Assembly (NCBI GenBank): GCA_036796255.1
Contig: DAIRDH010000005.1
Coordinates: 1-64,000, forward strand
Reading direction: 5' to 3'
DNA from: T3Sed10-241 sp036796255
GTDB lineage: Bacteria; Bacteroidota; Bacteroidia; Flavobacteriales_D; Cryomorphaceae
DNA: 64,000 bases
A program made the position numbers and the translations under genes. The notes below the pieces were generated by a model. The model had not been told where the DNA came from. It ran no database searches and saw only the letters and a program-made list of their open reading frames with translations. Numbering within the stretch: the first letter of the stretch is position 1; every line of letters begins with the position of its first letter. Shown one piece after another: positions 1-8,729 of the stretch.

Positions 1-172
1 GGGTAAGCGACAGGGGGGCGGGCGACTGCGCAGAGCTCACGTTATTAGTGACTTGAAAAGTCTGTCATGGGTACCGGAGGGAGACCAAGAAGTAGCAGCG
101 AAGCTAGATCAAAAGCTCAATAAAACACATTTGCTGTCAAGGGCAAGCCTGCAGAAACCTCTTAGCAATGCC

Positions 173-850
173 CTAAACCCCCTGCCCCGCATCATCCGCA
201 ATGCACTTCCAAATGCCTTCCGGATTTGGGCTTTCACTGAGGAGGATTTTAGAAATTCCCCTCGCCCGGAGGCTGCTTGCGGTGCTCTCGCCTATCGCTA
301 CGATGCGCTGCGCGGGGCCGGGTGGATGCGCATCGAGGTAGGCAGTGGCATTGCTCGGTGAGGTGAAAACGAGGTAAGCGCAATGGCTGCCCACAGCCTC
401 CTCGGGCGGATTGGGCAGGGTGTGGTAAAAGGGCCAGTCGATGAACCTGGGTGGCGACAATACGGTGTTCAGCCTCAGCAGGCTGGCGCTGCTCCGGGGG
501 TAGAGCACGGTTTCGCCAGGACCGAGCTGCGCGGCAAACTCCCGAACGGAGGCCTCTATATCATCGCTGGCCGGTTGGAAATGTGGATTCACTCGCCGGG
601 CGCGCAGGGCTGTGGCAGTGCCCGATGCCAATGCGGCTATCTTCACGCCGTCGGCCAATTTGTAGTGGTCGAGAAACAATTGAACTCCGGAGGGTGAGGA
701 GAAAAAAATCCAATCGCTGATTGGAGGTTGCTCCAGGCCTGCCAGCTCAAGTCGTATGCAGGAACGGTAGGTGAATGTGGCCAGCTTGCGCCGCGCAATG
801 GCTTCAAAATAGGTCCAGGGGGTGTCTTTGCTTACAAAGACGCTGATCAT
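173..850 (-). CDS. hemD: Uroporphyrinogen-III synthase
   Basis: 225 residues, the normal size for HemD, which cyclises hydroxymethylbilane to uroporphyrinogen III with inversion of ring D in the cytoplasm. HemD sequences are poorly conserved; here the family hallmarks are the two-lobe length, the SSPSGVQLF segment near residue 50, the VFTSPSNATAYL segment near 160 and the following AIGESTASSLRARG segment. The strongest support is position: its ATG overlaps the stop of hemC by 4 bp, giving the order hemA-hemC-hemD. Nothing recognisable follows between position 172 and the window start. Confidence 0.9.
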   Translation of the reverse strand: MISVFVSKDTPWTYFEAIARRKLATFTYRSCIRLELAGLEQPPISDWIFFSSPSGVQLFLDHYKLADGVKIAALASGTATALRARRVNPHFQPASDDIEASVREFAAQLGPGETVLYPRSSASLLRLNTVLSPPRFIDWPFYHTLPNPPEEAVGSHCAYLVFTSPSNATAYLDAHPPGPAQRIVAIGESTASSLRARGISKILLSESPNPEGIWKCIADDAGQGV

Positions 851-1752
851 GCCAGCTGTAGTTTGAGCGCTTCCACTGCCCTTTCGGCAAATCCGGCTGT
901 CTCCTTTTGCGAAAGCACCACCTCAACAGGCTGCTCTTCCCATGCCGGCGCCATGATGGAATGCAGCACATAGGCATCATCGTGCTTGGCACAAAATGCG
1001 CCCAATGGCAACTGGCAGCCACCCTGAAAGAGGTTGAGCACCTTGCGCTCAATGTCGATACAGGTGGCCACATCGGCCTGGTGAATGGGAGCGAGGGCGG
1101 CGATGAGCCGGGCGTCGCTGCTGCGCACCTGGCAGGCAAGCACGCCTTGCGCCGGAGCGGGAATAAATTCTGTGGGGTCGAAGGAGAAAGCTATGAGGTC
1201 GCTCACGTCAAGACCCAGCCTGTCGAGACCCGCCTGTGCGAGCACAATGGCGTCAAATTGTCCTTCGCGGAGCTTGTTGATGCGGGTGGGCACATTGCCC
1301 CTGATGTCGTCCATGCGGAGGTCGGGGCGGTGGTGTCGCAGCTGCATTTTGCGCCTGGCGCTGGAGGTACCCACCAGAATTCCTTTGGCGAGCTTCCATT
1401 TCTCAGCCTCATCTACAAAATCATTGCGGATCAGCAAGAGGTCATTTACAGCTGCACGCTCAGAGACTGCAGCAATGGCAAGGCCTTCGGGCTGGCTGGT
1501 TTCCAAATCTTTGTAGGAGTGCACGGCAAGGTCAATTTTGCCGTCGAGCAGTGCACTTTCCAGCTCCCTGGTAAAGAAGCCTTTGCCCTCCATTTTGTCA
1601 AAACTCAGGTGCTGAATGATGTCGCCACGGGTCTTGATGATCTCGATGTGCACTTCGTGCCCAAGGGCTTCCAACCGGCCTTTGATATGGTAGGCCTGCC
1701 ACAGGGCGAGATCGCTGCCACGGGAACCAATAATGATTTTGGAATCGCTCAC
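847..1752 (-). CDS. hemC: Porphobilinogen deaminase (hydroxymethylbilane synthase)
   Basis: 301 residues, full length. Polymerises four porphobilinogens to hydroxymethylbilane on a covalently bound dipyrromethane cofactor. The N-terminal IIIGSRGSDLALWQA segment, the TSSARRKMQL substrate-binding arginines near 130-138, and the cofactor cysteine in FQGGCQLPLG (Cys246) are all present. Its start overlaps the hemA stop by 4 bp and its stop overlaps the hemD start by 4 bp, so translation is probably coupled through the three genes. Confidence 0.97.
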   Translation of the reverse strand: MSDSKIIIGSRGSDLALWQAYHIKGRLEALGHEVHIEIIKTRGDIIQHLSFDKMEGKGFFTRELESALLDGKIDLAVHSYKDLETSQPEGLAIAAVSERAAVNDLLLIRNDFVDEAEKWKLAKGILVGTSSARRKMQLRHHRPDLRMDDIRGNVPTRINKLREGQFDAIVLAQAGLDRLGLDVSDLIAFSFDPTEFIPAPAQGVLACQVRSSDARLIAALAPIHQADVATCIDIERKVLNLFQGGCQLPLGAFCAKHDDAYVLHSIMAPAWEEQPVEVVLSQKETAGFAERAVEALKLQLA

Positions 1753-2981
1753 CGCTTGCTGCTCATCATTACTTCCTTTGCCAATTGCATAGGAACGGAG
1801 ATGTATTTCTTTTCCATGTAAGCCATCACCTTTTCAAGCGTGGCGCGCGATGCGGGATCCATGCCCTGTATCTCTTTGGCGTACACCGTTTCGAGGGCGC
1901 GCTGCCTGATTTCCTTCACGCTTTCAGGTATTTGGCGCATGGCCAATTCTATTTGCCGCGAGTGGTACATTTCGTGAAACTCGTGCATATTGTTACCGAT
2001 GATCTCTTCGCAACGGTTTATTTCTTTGGCGCGTGCGGCCATATTGCGCTCGGCGGTCACGCGCAGCTCTTCGATGTTCACATGGACTATCGGTTCCTGA
2101 CTTCCGTCAAAAATGGCTGGAGCAAAATCGCCGGGAAGCGCGAGGTCGATCAGCACCTTGCGGCCTTTGTCATTTCCACGCAAGTGGACAAAAAGCGACT
2201 TACTCACTACCGACTCCTCAGCGCCGGTGCAGCTGATCATCACGTCAAAGCCTCCCTCATAATGTGGCAGTGCCTCCAGTGCGGAAGCCTGTCCTCCCAC
2301 TTCGGCAGCGAGCTGCTCTGCTTTGGACAGGGTGCGGTTGAAAATGTGGATGTTTTTATAGCCATGCTTGGCGAGAAAGCGCGCCATGGCTTTGTTGGTG
2401 CGTCCTGCCCCCACCATCAGGATGCGGCTGTCGAGCGGCATGCTAATTTCGCGCAAGCGGTGGAATGCCAGCGATACCACTGAAACCGGTTTCTTGAAAA
2501 TGTCCGTTTCCGTAAATATCTGTTTGGCTGTCTCGATGGCTTTGCGCATTACCACGCGCAGCAGGTCGCCTGCCAGGCCCATTTGGCGTGAAGCCTCATA
2601 AGCGGTGCGCATCTGGGTAATGATTTCGCGCTCGCCGATGACCATGGAATCGAGTGAAGAACACACCTTGAAAATGTGCTCCACGGCGCTGTTGCCTTGA
2701 TACACTTCGGCATTGGCCACAGCCACTTGCTGCTCTTCCATGCTCAGGGCAGCACCGAAATGGCCCACCAAAGTGGCCATGTCGATCTTTTCTTTTCCTT
2801 CTTTTACCAAGATGAATTCCACCCGGTTGCAAGTGGAAACGTACATCAGCTCCTTGAGCCCCATCGCGGCTTTAAGGCCGGTAAGCTCAGCTTCTTTTCG
2901 CTCTTCAGCGAGATGAAACTTCCCCACCGTTTCCAAAGGAACGGTTTTGTGGGTGAAGGCTACTGTGTACAGGTTTTCCAA
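1749..2981 (-). CDS. hemA: Glutamyl-tRNA reductase
   Basis: 410 residues. Reduces glutamyl-tRNA(Glu) with NADPH to glutamate-1-semialdehyde, the first committed step of the C5 route to tetrapyrroles. The catalytic cysteine is in STCNRVEF (Cys51), followed by the VIGEREIITQMRTAYE segment and the NADPH-binding ILMVGAGRTNKAMARFL segment. The start is a TTG at 2981: an in-frame stop lies at 2993-2991 and no ATG or GTG lies between it and the conserved HKTVP segment, so TTG is the only reasonable start. First gene of hemA-hemC-hemD. Confidence 0.95.
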   Translation of the reverse strand: MENLYTVAFTHKTVPLETVGKFHLAEERKEAELTGLKAAMGLKELMYVSTCNRVEFILVKEGKEKIDMATLVGHFGAALSMEEQQVAVANAEVYQGNSAVEHIFKVCSSLDSMVIGEREIITQMRTAYEASRQMGLAGDLLRVVMRKAIETAKQIFTETDIFKKPVSVVSLAFHRLREISMPLDSRILMVGAGRTNKAMARFLAKHGYKNIHIFNRTLSKAEQLAAEVGGQASALEALPHYEGGFDVMISCTGAEESVVSKSLFVHLRGNDKGRKVLIDLALPGDFAPAIFDGSQEPIVHVNIEELRVTAERNMAARAKEINRCEEIIGNNMHEFHEMYHSRQIELAMRQIPESVKEIRQRALETVYAKEIQGMDPASRATLEKVMAYMEKKYISVPMQLAKEVMMSSKR

Positions 2982-3079
2982 GCGGATATTTCAAATTGTG
3001 GCACAAAGTTCGTCACAGTGCGCTTTCCTATTGTCATCAAATTGTCAGAAGCATCAATTTAGAACCGATATAAATAAGT

Positions 3080-3104
3080 GGAGGCCCTCGATTTGAAGGC
3101 CTCC
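3080..3104 (-). terminator. Hairpin downstream of nrdA
   Basis: A perfect 7-bp inverted repeat (GGAGGCC...GGCCTCC, loop 11 nt) 38 bp past the nrdA stop. There is no good U tract after it, so it may be a transcript-end stabiliser rather than a full intrinsic terminator. Confidence 0.5.
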
Positions 3105-3142
3105 GCAGTAAACAAACTTAAACAAACTAAAACCTATCTTTC

Positions 3143-5515
3143 TTAACCGCTGCACATTTCGCAGTCAGGTCCGTTTTCGATGGAGCAGGCTTGTGCGGCA
3201 GCTTCCTGCTCAGCTGGCGTAAGCGCCATTACCGGCTTGGGCTGCTCGAGCTTGCTCTTGTCGATGGTAAACTTGATGGCATCAGCTGCTGCTTTGGTGC
3301 GCAGGTAGTACATGCCGGTCTTGAGGCCTTTCTTCCATCCGTAGAAGTGCATGGAGGTGAGCTTCGCGAAGTTGGCATTTTCCATAAAGATGTTGAGCGA
3401 TTGGGATTGGCAAATGAATGCGCCCCTGTCGGCTGCCATGTCGATGATGGTTTTCTGGCTTATTTCCCATGCGGTCTTGTACAGTTCCTTCAGGTTCTCT
3501 GGTATCTCCTGAATATTTTGTACCGAGCCATTGGCCGACATCAGCTTGGTGCGCATCTCATCGGTCCACATGCCGAGCTTCACGAGGTCGCGCAGCAGGT
3601 GCTTGTTTACCACTACAAATTCGCCTGAGAGCACCCTGCGGGTGTACATGTTGGCTGTGTAAGGCTCGAAGCACTCGTTGTTGCCGAGTATCTGTGCGGT
3701 GCTTGCTGTAGGCATTGGAGCCAATAGCAGCGAGTTGCGCACGCCGTGGGTTTTTACCTCTTCGCGCAATACTTCCCACTCCCATCGGTCGCTGGGCTTC
3801 ACCTTCCACATGTCGAATTGGAAAATACCCTGGCTGATCGGTGAGCCTTTGAAAGTCTCGTAAGGTCCATCCTGCTTGGCGAGGTCTTTACTTGCAGTAA
3901 GTGAAGCGTAATAGATGGTCTCGAATATGTCGCGGTTGAGCAATTTGGCTCCTTCGCTTTCGAATGGCAATCGCATAAGTACGAAAGCATCGGCAAGTCC
4001 TTGCACACCTATTCCGATAGGGCGGTGACGCATGTTGCTGCGGCGCGCTTCGGGTGTAGGGTAAAAATTGTTGTCGATGATGCGGTTCAGGTTCTTGGTG
4101 ATGTGGTAAGTCACTTTGAACAGCATGTCGTGGTCGAACTTGCCCTCGCGGACAAATTTGGGCAAGGCAACTGAAGCCAGGTTGCACACCGCTGTTTCAT
4201 CAGCTGAGGTGTATTCCATGATCTCCGTGCACAAGTTGGATGACTTGATGGTGCCCACGTTCTTCTGGTTCGACTTTTCATTGGCGGCATCCTTGTAAAG
4301 CATGTAAGGCGTACCGGTCTCGATTTGCGACTCCATGATTTTAAACCAGAGCTCTTGTGCCTTGATGGTTTTGCGGCCTTTGCCTTCCTTCTCGTACTTC
4401 AGGTAGAGTTTTTCAAACTCGGCACCATAAGCTTCGCTCAATCCGGGGCATTCATTGGGGCACATCAGGGTCCAGGTGCTGTTTTCTTCAACCCGCTTCA
4501 TAAAGAGGTCGGGTGTCCACATGGCGTAGAATAAGTCACGCGCACGCATCTCTTCCTTGCCGTGGTTCTTCTTCAGCTCGAGGAAGTCGAACACATCAGC
4601 ATGCCATGGCTCGATGTAAATGGCAAATGAACCTTTGCGCTTTCCACCGCCCTGGTCTACGTAGCGCGCGGTGTCGTTGAACACGCGGAGCATGGGCACA
4701 ATGCCGTTGGAAGTACCGTTGGTGCCGCGAATGTATGAGCCTTTGGCGCGCACATCATGGATTGACAGGCCGATACCGCCGGCACTTTGAGAAATCTGGG
4801 CACAGCCTTTCAGCGTGTCGTAAATTCCGCTGATGCTGTCTTCTTTCATGGTGAGCAGAAAGCAGGACGACATTTGGGGCTTGGGCGTACCTGCGTTGAA
4901 GAGCGTAGGAGTGGCGTGGGTAAACCAGCCTTCCGACATGAGGTTGTAGGTCTCAATGGCCGATTCAATATCGGTTTTGTGGATTCCAATGGCCACGCGC
5001 ATCAACATGTGCTGCGGGCGCTCGGCCACTTCACCATTTATCTTGAGCAGGTATGAGCGCTCCAGGGTTTTGAACCCGAAGAAGTCATAGTTAAAATCCC
5101 TGTCGTAAATGATGCTTGAATCAATGTGTTCCGCGTTGTCGCGGATGATTTCAAATACGTCGTCAGCGAGCAGGGCGGCATTCTCACCGGTGTTAGGGTC
5201 TACGTATTCGTAGAGCACCTTCATCGTTTCCGAAAATGATTTCTCGGTGTTCTTGTGAAGGTTACTCACGGCTATACGGCTGGCGAGCAGCGCATAATCC
5301 GGGTGCTTCACGGTGTTGGTGGCAGCCACCTCAGCGGCGAGGTTATCGAGCTGCGATGTGGTAACCCCTTCGTAAATGCCGTTGATTACTTTTTTGGCCA
5401 CCTCGATGGGGTCTACTGCTGCATTGAGCCCGTAGCACAGCTTCTTGATGCGGGCGGTGATCTTGTCAAACTTGACCGCTTCGTGACGGCCATCTCGCTT
5501 AATTACGAACGACAT
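3143..5515 (-). CDS. nrdA: Ribonucleoside-diphosphate reductase, alpha subunit (class Ia)
   Basis: 790 residues. Large catalytic subunit that reduces NDPs to dNDPs with the radical made by NrdB. An ATP-cone occupies about the first 90 residues (FVIKRDGRHEAVKFDKI). Catalytic parts seen: the first redox cysteine in MSSCFLLTMKEDS, the NLCTE active-site segment, the second cysteine in ETAVCNLASVALP, the paired radical-transfer tyrosines in TGMYYLRTK, and a C-terminal CEMC shuttle pair at the last residues. The gene starts 53 bp after nrdB and is co-transcribed with it. Confidence 0.98.
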   Translation of the reverse strand: MSFVIKRDGRHEAVKFDKITARIKKLCYGLNAAVDPIEVAKKVINGIYEGVTTSQLDNLAAEVAATNTVKHPDYALLASRIAVSNLHKNTEKSFSETMKVLYEYVDPNTGENAALLADDVFEIIRDNAEHIDSSIIYDRDFNYDFFGFKTLERSYLLKINGEVAERPQHMLMRVAIGIHKTDIESAIETYNLMSEGWFTHATPTLFNAGTPKPQMSSCFLLTMKEDSISGIYDTLKGCAQISQSAGGIGLSIHDVRAKGSYIRGTNGTSNGIVPMLRVFNDTARYVDQGGGKRKGSFAIYIEPWHADVFDFLELKKNHGKEEMRARDLFYAMWTPDLFMKRVEENSTWTLMCPNECPGLSEAYGAEFEKLYLKYEKEGKGRKTIKAQELWFKIMESQIETGTPYMLYKDAANEKSNQKNVGTIKSSNLCTEIMEYTSADETAVCNLASVALPKFVREGKFDHDMLFKVTYHITKNLNRIIDNNFYPTPEARRSNMRHRPIGIGVQGLADAFVLMRLPFESEGAKLLNRDIFETIYYASLTASKDLAKQDGPYETFKGSPISQGIFQFDMWKVKPSDRWEWEVLREEVKTHGVRNSLLLAPMPTASTAQILGNNECFEPYTANMYTRRVLSGEFVVVNKHLLRDLVKLGMWTDEMRTKLMSANGSVQNIQEIPENLKELYKTAWEISQKTIIDMAADRGAFICQSQSLNIFMENANFAKLTSMHFYGWKKGLKTGMYYLRTKAAADAIKFTIDKSKLEQPKPVMALTPAEQEAAAQACSIENGPDCEMCSG

Positions 5516-5568
5516 ATTTTGGTTATAATTTGGTGATTATGAAATGTGGATTCAAATGTGGGCTGCCC

Positions 5569-6606
5569 TTAAAAGTCAGCGTCCATCGTAAAGTTCTTCT
5601 CTGCTGATCCGGCTTTGTTTACTCCGGCTTTTTGGTATTCAGCCACGCGCTTCTCGAAGAAGTTGGTTTTGCCCTGCAGGTTGATCATGTCCATGAAATC
5701 GAAAGGATTCGTGGCATGGTACACCTTGTCGTTGCCAAGCTCTACGAGCAGTCGGTCAGCAACAAACTCGATGTACTGCTGCATGAGCTCGGCATTCATC
5801 CCGATCAATTTCACGGGAAGTGCATCTGTCACAAAATCCTTCTCGATGTCAACGGCGTCGGTGATGATCTTCTCTACCGTTTTCTTCGGCATTTTGTTTA
5901 CCAGGTGCTTGGTGTAGAGCAGGCATGCGAAGTCGCAATGCATTCCCTCATCACGTGATATAAGCTCATTCGAAAAGCTCAGCCCGGGCATAAGGCCACG
6001 CTTCTTGAGCCAGAAAATCGAGCAAAACGAACCTGAAAAGAAAATGCCTTCCACGGCTGCAAAAGCAACCAGCCTTTCGGCAAATGAGCCGTTGTCGATC
6101 CAGTTCAGGGCCCAGTCGGCCTTCTTCTTTACACAGTCGAGGGTTTCGATGGCGTTAAAAAGTTTGTCCTTCTCCACACTGTCCTTGATGTAGGTGTCGA
6201 TAAGGAGCGAATATGTTTCAGAGTGGATGTTTTCCATCATCACCTGGAAGCCGTAGAAAAATTTGGCTTCGGTATACTGCACTTCGGCGAGGAAATTCTC
6301 AGCGAGGTTCTCATTCACGATTCCATCGCTTGCCGCAAAGAATGCGAGCACATGCTTTACAAAGTGGCGCTCGTCGTCATTGAGTTTTTCATTCCAGTCT
6401 ACCAGGTCGGCGTGGAGGTCTATTTCTTCGGCAGTCCAAAAAGAAGCTTCAGAGCGTTTGTAGAAATTCCAAATATCATCGTGTTCAATTGGAAAAAGCA
6501 CGAAGCGGTTCTTGTTTTCGGACAAGATAGGTTCGTTTGATGTGGTGTTTTTTGGAAGGATCTCGTTCAGAGCGGCCTCGGAATTTTTTGGTGTTACTTC
6601 TGCCAT
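5569..6606 (-). CDS. nrdB: Ribonucleoside-diphosphate reductase, beta subunit (class Ia)
   Basis: 345 residues. Di-iron/tyrosyl-radical subunit. The segment MMENIHSETYSLL carries ligand Glu125, ligand His128 and the predicted radical Tyr132 in the same spacing as the Escherichia coli E-xx-H-xxx-Y, so this is a conventional tyrosyl-radical enzyme and not a Tyr-less manganese type. The upstream ligand region EEIDLHADLVDW is also present. Order is nrdB then nrdA, reversed relative to E. coli. A long (about 440 bp) untranslated or intergenic region lies upstream. Confidence 0.98.
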   Translation of the reverse strand: MAEVTPKNSEAALNEILPKNTTSNEPILSENKNRFVLFPIEHDDIWNFYKRSEASFWTAEEIDLHADLVDWNEKLNDDERHFVKHVLAFFAASDGIVNENLAENFLAEVQYTEAKFFYGFQVMMENIHSETYSLLIDTYIKDSVEKDKLFNAIETLDCVKKKADWALNWIDNGSFAERLVAFAAVEGIFFSGSFCSIFWLKKRGLMPGLSFSNELISRDEGMHCDFACLLYTKHLVNKMPKKTVEKIITDAVDIEKDFVTDALPVKLIGMNAELMQQYIEFVADRLLVELGNDKVYHATNPFDFMDMINLQGKTNFFEKRVAEYQKAGVNKAGSAEKNFTMDADF

Positions 6607-7044
6607 GATAAAATGGGTTTTTTTACCTTTATTGTTGTTGTTAATACGTTTAATTCGTTGGTTGTATGCTTCTTACTCGAAGAAGTGAGCCAGCTGTCCG
6701 GTCGTCAGCAACCAGTATATTTGGTTATCGGCCGGGAACAAATTTTGACAAAAAAGCCTGCTCCATCAAACGCTTTCTATTCACATTCGCCCGAAGTTTT
6801 CAACACCGAAAATATTCCGCTGGGCTTAACCCAACAGTGACGGCACCTGTAGGAATTTTGGCAGTGCACAAACATGAGGATAAGTCGCACTTAACACAAA
6901 AATCTTGGCACAATTTTCCCTGAGCAGGCGGTTTTGGAAAATCAAATTCCATTCATTCGCTTAATTATGTAGGACATAAAGCCTTTATCCACCATTGTGG
7001 AAAAGTTAATTCAAAATGATTTGCATGTTAATTTGCCTTGGAAA
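6607..7044. other. 438-bp intergenic region upstream of nrdB
   Basis: No open reading frame with coding character and no tRNA. It should hold the nrdBA promoter, but I could not find a convincing Bacteroidota promoter or a paired NrdR-type box. One 8/9 match to a DnaA box lies at 6985-6993, not in a cluster. The right end is the 3' side of the DUF3109 gene. Confidence 0.4.
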
Positions 7045-7635
7045 TCAGTTCTGTTCAGAACTATTTTCTGCGTCGAGCAGTCGGTCTACTTCTTCGAGAT
7101 GTGCGAAAAAGTCTTCGCCAAATTTTCGAATCAGCGGTTCGCGCAAGAATCGAAACACCTTTAGGTCGACCTTGGCACCGCAAGCCCTGGCCGGGTCGCA
7201 AATGGGCCAGTAGTGGTAATTGATGGCGGTGAATTCCTGCACCTCGCTGAGGCGGATGGGATAGAGGTGGCAGGAGATGGGTTTGATAAAATCGGTTTTC
7301 CCGGCGCGGTAAGCCGACTCAATGGCGCATTTGGCGATTCCGTGATTGTCGAAGTGCACGAAAGCACACTCGGCTCCATTCACGAGGGGCGTCACATAGT
7401 CGCCGTCGCTGTCTATTTCGACCACGCCCATCATGTCGATCACTTCGATGCCCTCCGGGCGCATATACTCCTTGATGCTATCGAGGTTGTCTTCAATGAT
7501 TCCTATTTCATCCATTTCCAGGGGTGCGCCGCTTTCGCCTTCCACGCAACATGCGCCTTTGCAGGCCGCCAAATCACAGAGAAAGCGTTTCTCGAACACC
7601 TCATCACTCACCAGCACTTTTTCAATTTGAATCAT
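7045..7635 (-). CDS. DUF3109 family cysteine-rich protein
   Basis: 196 residues, soluble, no signal peptide. Matches the DUF3109 type common in Bacteroidota: an N-terminal cysteine cluster CDLAACKGACC (about residues 20-30), a later ECAFVH/GIAKCAIE segment, and the motif ISCHLYPIRL followed by CDPARACG. The cysteine spacing resembles that of zinc/iron-cluster YkgJ-like proteins, so a metal site is likely; the reaction is unknown. The -7 promoter box ends 4 nt before the ATG. The 3' end faces the nrd upstream region. Confidence 0.85.
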   Translation of the reverse strand: MIQIEKVLVSDEVFEKRFLCDLAACKGACCVEGESGAPLEMDEIGIIEDNLDSIKEYMRPEGIEVIDMMGVVEIDSDGDYVTPLVNGAECAFVHFDNHGIAKCAIESAYRAGKTDFIKPISCHLYPIRLSEVQEFTAINYHYWPICDPARACGAKVDLKVFRFLREPLIRKFGEDFFAHLEEVDRLLDAENSSEQN

Positions 7636-7639
7636 GCCA

Positions 7640-7674
7640 CAAAGGTAGCCAGCCTAAACTATCATTTCTACAAA
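7640..7674 (-). promoter_or_regulatory. Bacteroidota promoter of the DUF3109 gene
   Basis: On the minus strand TTTG (7674-7671), a 23-nt spacer and TACCTTTG (7647-7640). The -7 box ends 4 nt before the ATG at 7635, so the transcript is predicted to be leaderless or nearly so. The spacer is at the long end of the accepted range. Confidence 0.55.
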
Positions 7675-7790
7675 ACGATTGGATTGTTCCATCCTCAAGA
7701 ATCCAACAGTGAGGGCCATTTTTCTGGTCCTATTTCATGTAAACACAGTTTAAAGTGTTACTTTCGGTACATCAACCAAGCATTCTTGCC

Positions 7791-8594
7791 ATGAAACCAT
7801 ACGTCCTACTTTTTCTCACATTTCTGCTCAGTGCCATTTTTGCGCAAGCCCAAGACAAGCTCCATCTGCGCAACGGCGAAACGCTCGACGTAAAGGTTAT
7901 TGAGTTTGGCATTGCTGAAATCAAATACAAGAAATGGCCTGTCAATGCCGATGCGCCCACCTTTAGTGTTGAAAAAACCCAAGTGAAAAAGATTCAACTC
8001 GAAACGGGTGAGGTCTTTGAATATCAGGCAAGTACATTCGGTGATTCCCTGCACTACGCCGGCCAAAAGCAAAGGGCACTCAAGCTCAACTTTCTGAGCC
8101 CGCTCAACAGCACCCTGGCCCTGGGTTATGAAAAATCGCTCAAACCAGGTCAATCATTTGAGGTAGAATTGGGCTGGATCGGCGCAGGTTTTGACCCTTC
8201 AGGCATCAGGCCGCGTGGCGTTACAGCCCGGGTGGGATGGAAATTTTTGCGCTCTCCCGATTTTTACACGGCAGGTATGCGCTACGCCCACATTTTGAAA
8301 GGCGGCTACATCAAGCCCGAAGTGGTATTCAGTACCTATTCCCGCGACCTGCTCTTTTTCGATTTTCTGGGCCAGAACAACGACAACAAAAGGGTTTCAA
8401 ACACAGGCGCTGCGTTCCTGATCAATTTTGGAAAGCAATGGGTTTTTGATGACACCTTTCTGATCGACCTTTTCTTTGGCATCGGTTATGGCGTGTCCGA
8501 CAATGACTTCGTACAGTATGGATTTTTTGGCGGCGATGGGAGTTTTCCCATTGCTTTCAATTCAGGAATGCGCATTGGTTTGCTACTTAAGTAA
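7791..8594 (+). CDS. Putative outer-membrane protein, Bacteroidota-specific
   Basis: 267 residues from the ATG at 7791, chosen because a classic signal peptide follows (KPYVLLFLTFLLSAIFAQAQ). An upstream in-frame start at 7755 would bury that signal. Residues 20-85 form a small beta-rich domain with a LHLRNGETLDVKVIEFG start seen in many Bacteroidota envelope proteins; the remainder alternates hydrophobic and polar residues as in an outer-membrane barrel and ends in a strand (MRIGLLLK). Function unknown. Monocistronic between the DUF3109 gene and glyS. Confidence 0.75.
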   Translation: MKPYVLLFLTFLLSAIFAQAQDKLHLRNGETLDVKVIEFGIAEIKYKKWPVNADAPTFSVEKTQVKKIQLETGEVFEYQASTFGDSLHYAGQKQRALKLNFLSPLNSTLALGYEKSLKPGQSFEVELGWIGAGFDPSGIRPRGVTARVGWKFLRSPDFYTAGMRYAHILKGGYIKPEVVFSTYSRDLLFFDFLGQNNDNKRVSNTGAAFLINFGKQWVFDDTFLIDLFFGIGYGVSDNDFVQYGFFGGDGSFPIAFNSGMRIGLLLK

Positions 8595-8695
8595 GCTTTT
8601 CCGCCAAGGGTATAAATACAAAATGATGCCTTCTGCTTTGAGGTCGGCCTTTAGCGGCAAATAATGTACAAGATCATTTTGCCATACCCAAGGCA

Positions 8696-8724
8696 TTGTA
8701 GCCAGTAGTTTTGGCTTACTTTTG
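8696..8724 (+). promoter_or_regulatory. glyS promoter, Bacteroidota type
   Basis: TTG (8696-8698), 18-nt spacer, TACTTTTG (8717-8724). The -7 box ends 5 nt before the glyS ATG at 8730, predicting an almost leaderless mRNA. Confidence 0.65.
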
Positions 8725-8729
8725 CGGCC

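Noticed and set aside
1..172. Search for the next hem gene (hemE) after hemD at the window edge
   Set aside because: All three minus-strand frames contain stops and none resembles the HemE N-terminus.
907..1821. Long plus-strand open frame opposite hemC and hemA (304 codons)
   Set aside because: It lies entirely opposite two certain genes and its product has no domain; it is the antisense shadow of their codon bias.
6689..6730. Perfect plus-strand TATATTTG box upstream of nrdB, considered as a promoter
   Set aside because: It points away from nrdB and no plus-strand gene follows; no TTTG at the right distance.
6985..7005. DnaA-box-like TTATCCACC and an inverted TGTGGAAA, considered as a replication-origin signal
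   Set aside because: Only one near match with no cluster, no AT-rich unwinding region and no dnaA or other origin-linked gene nearby.
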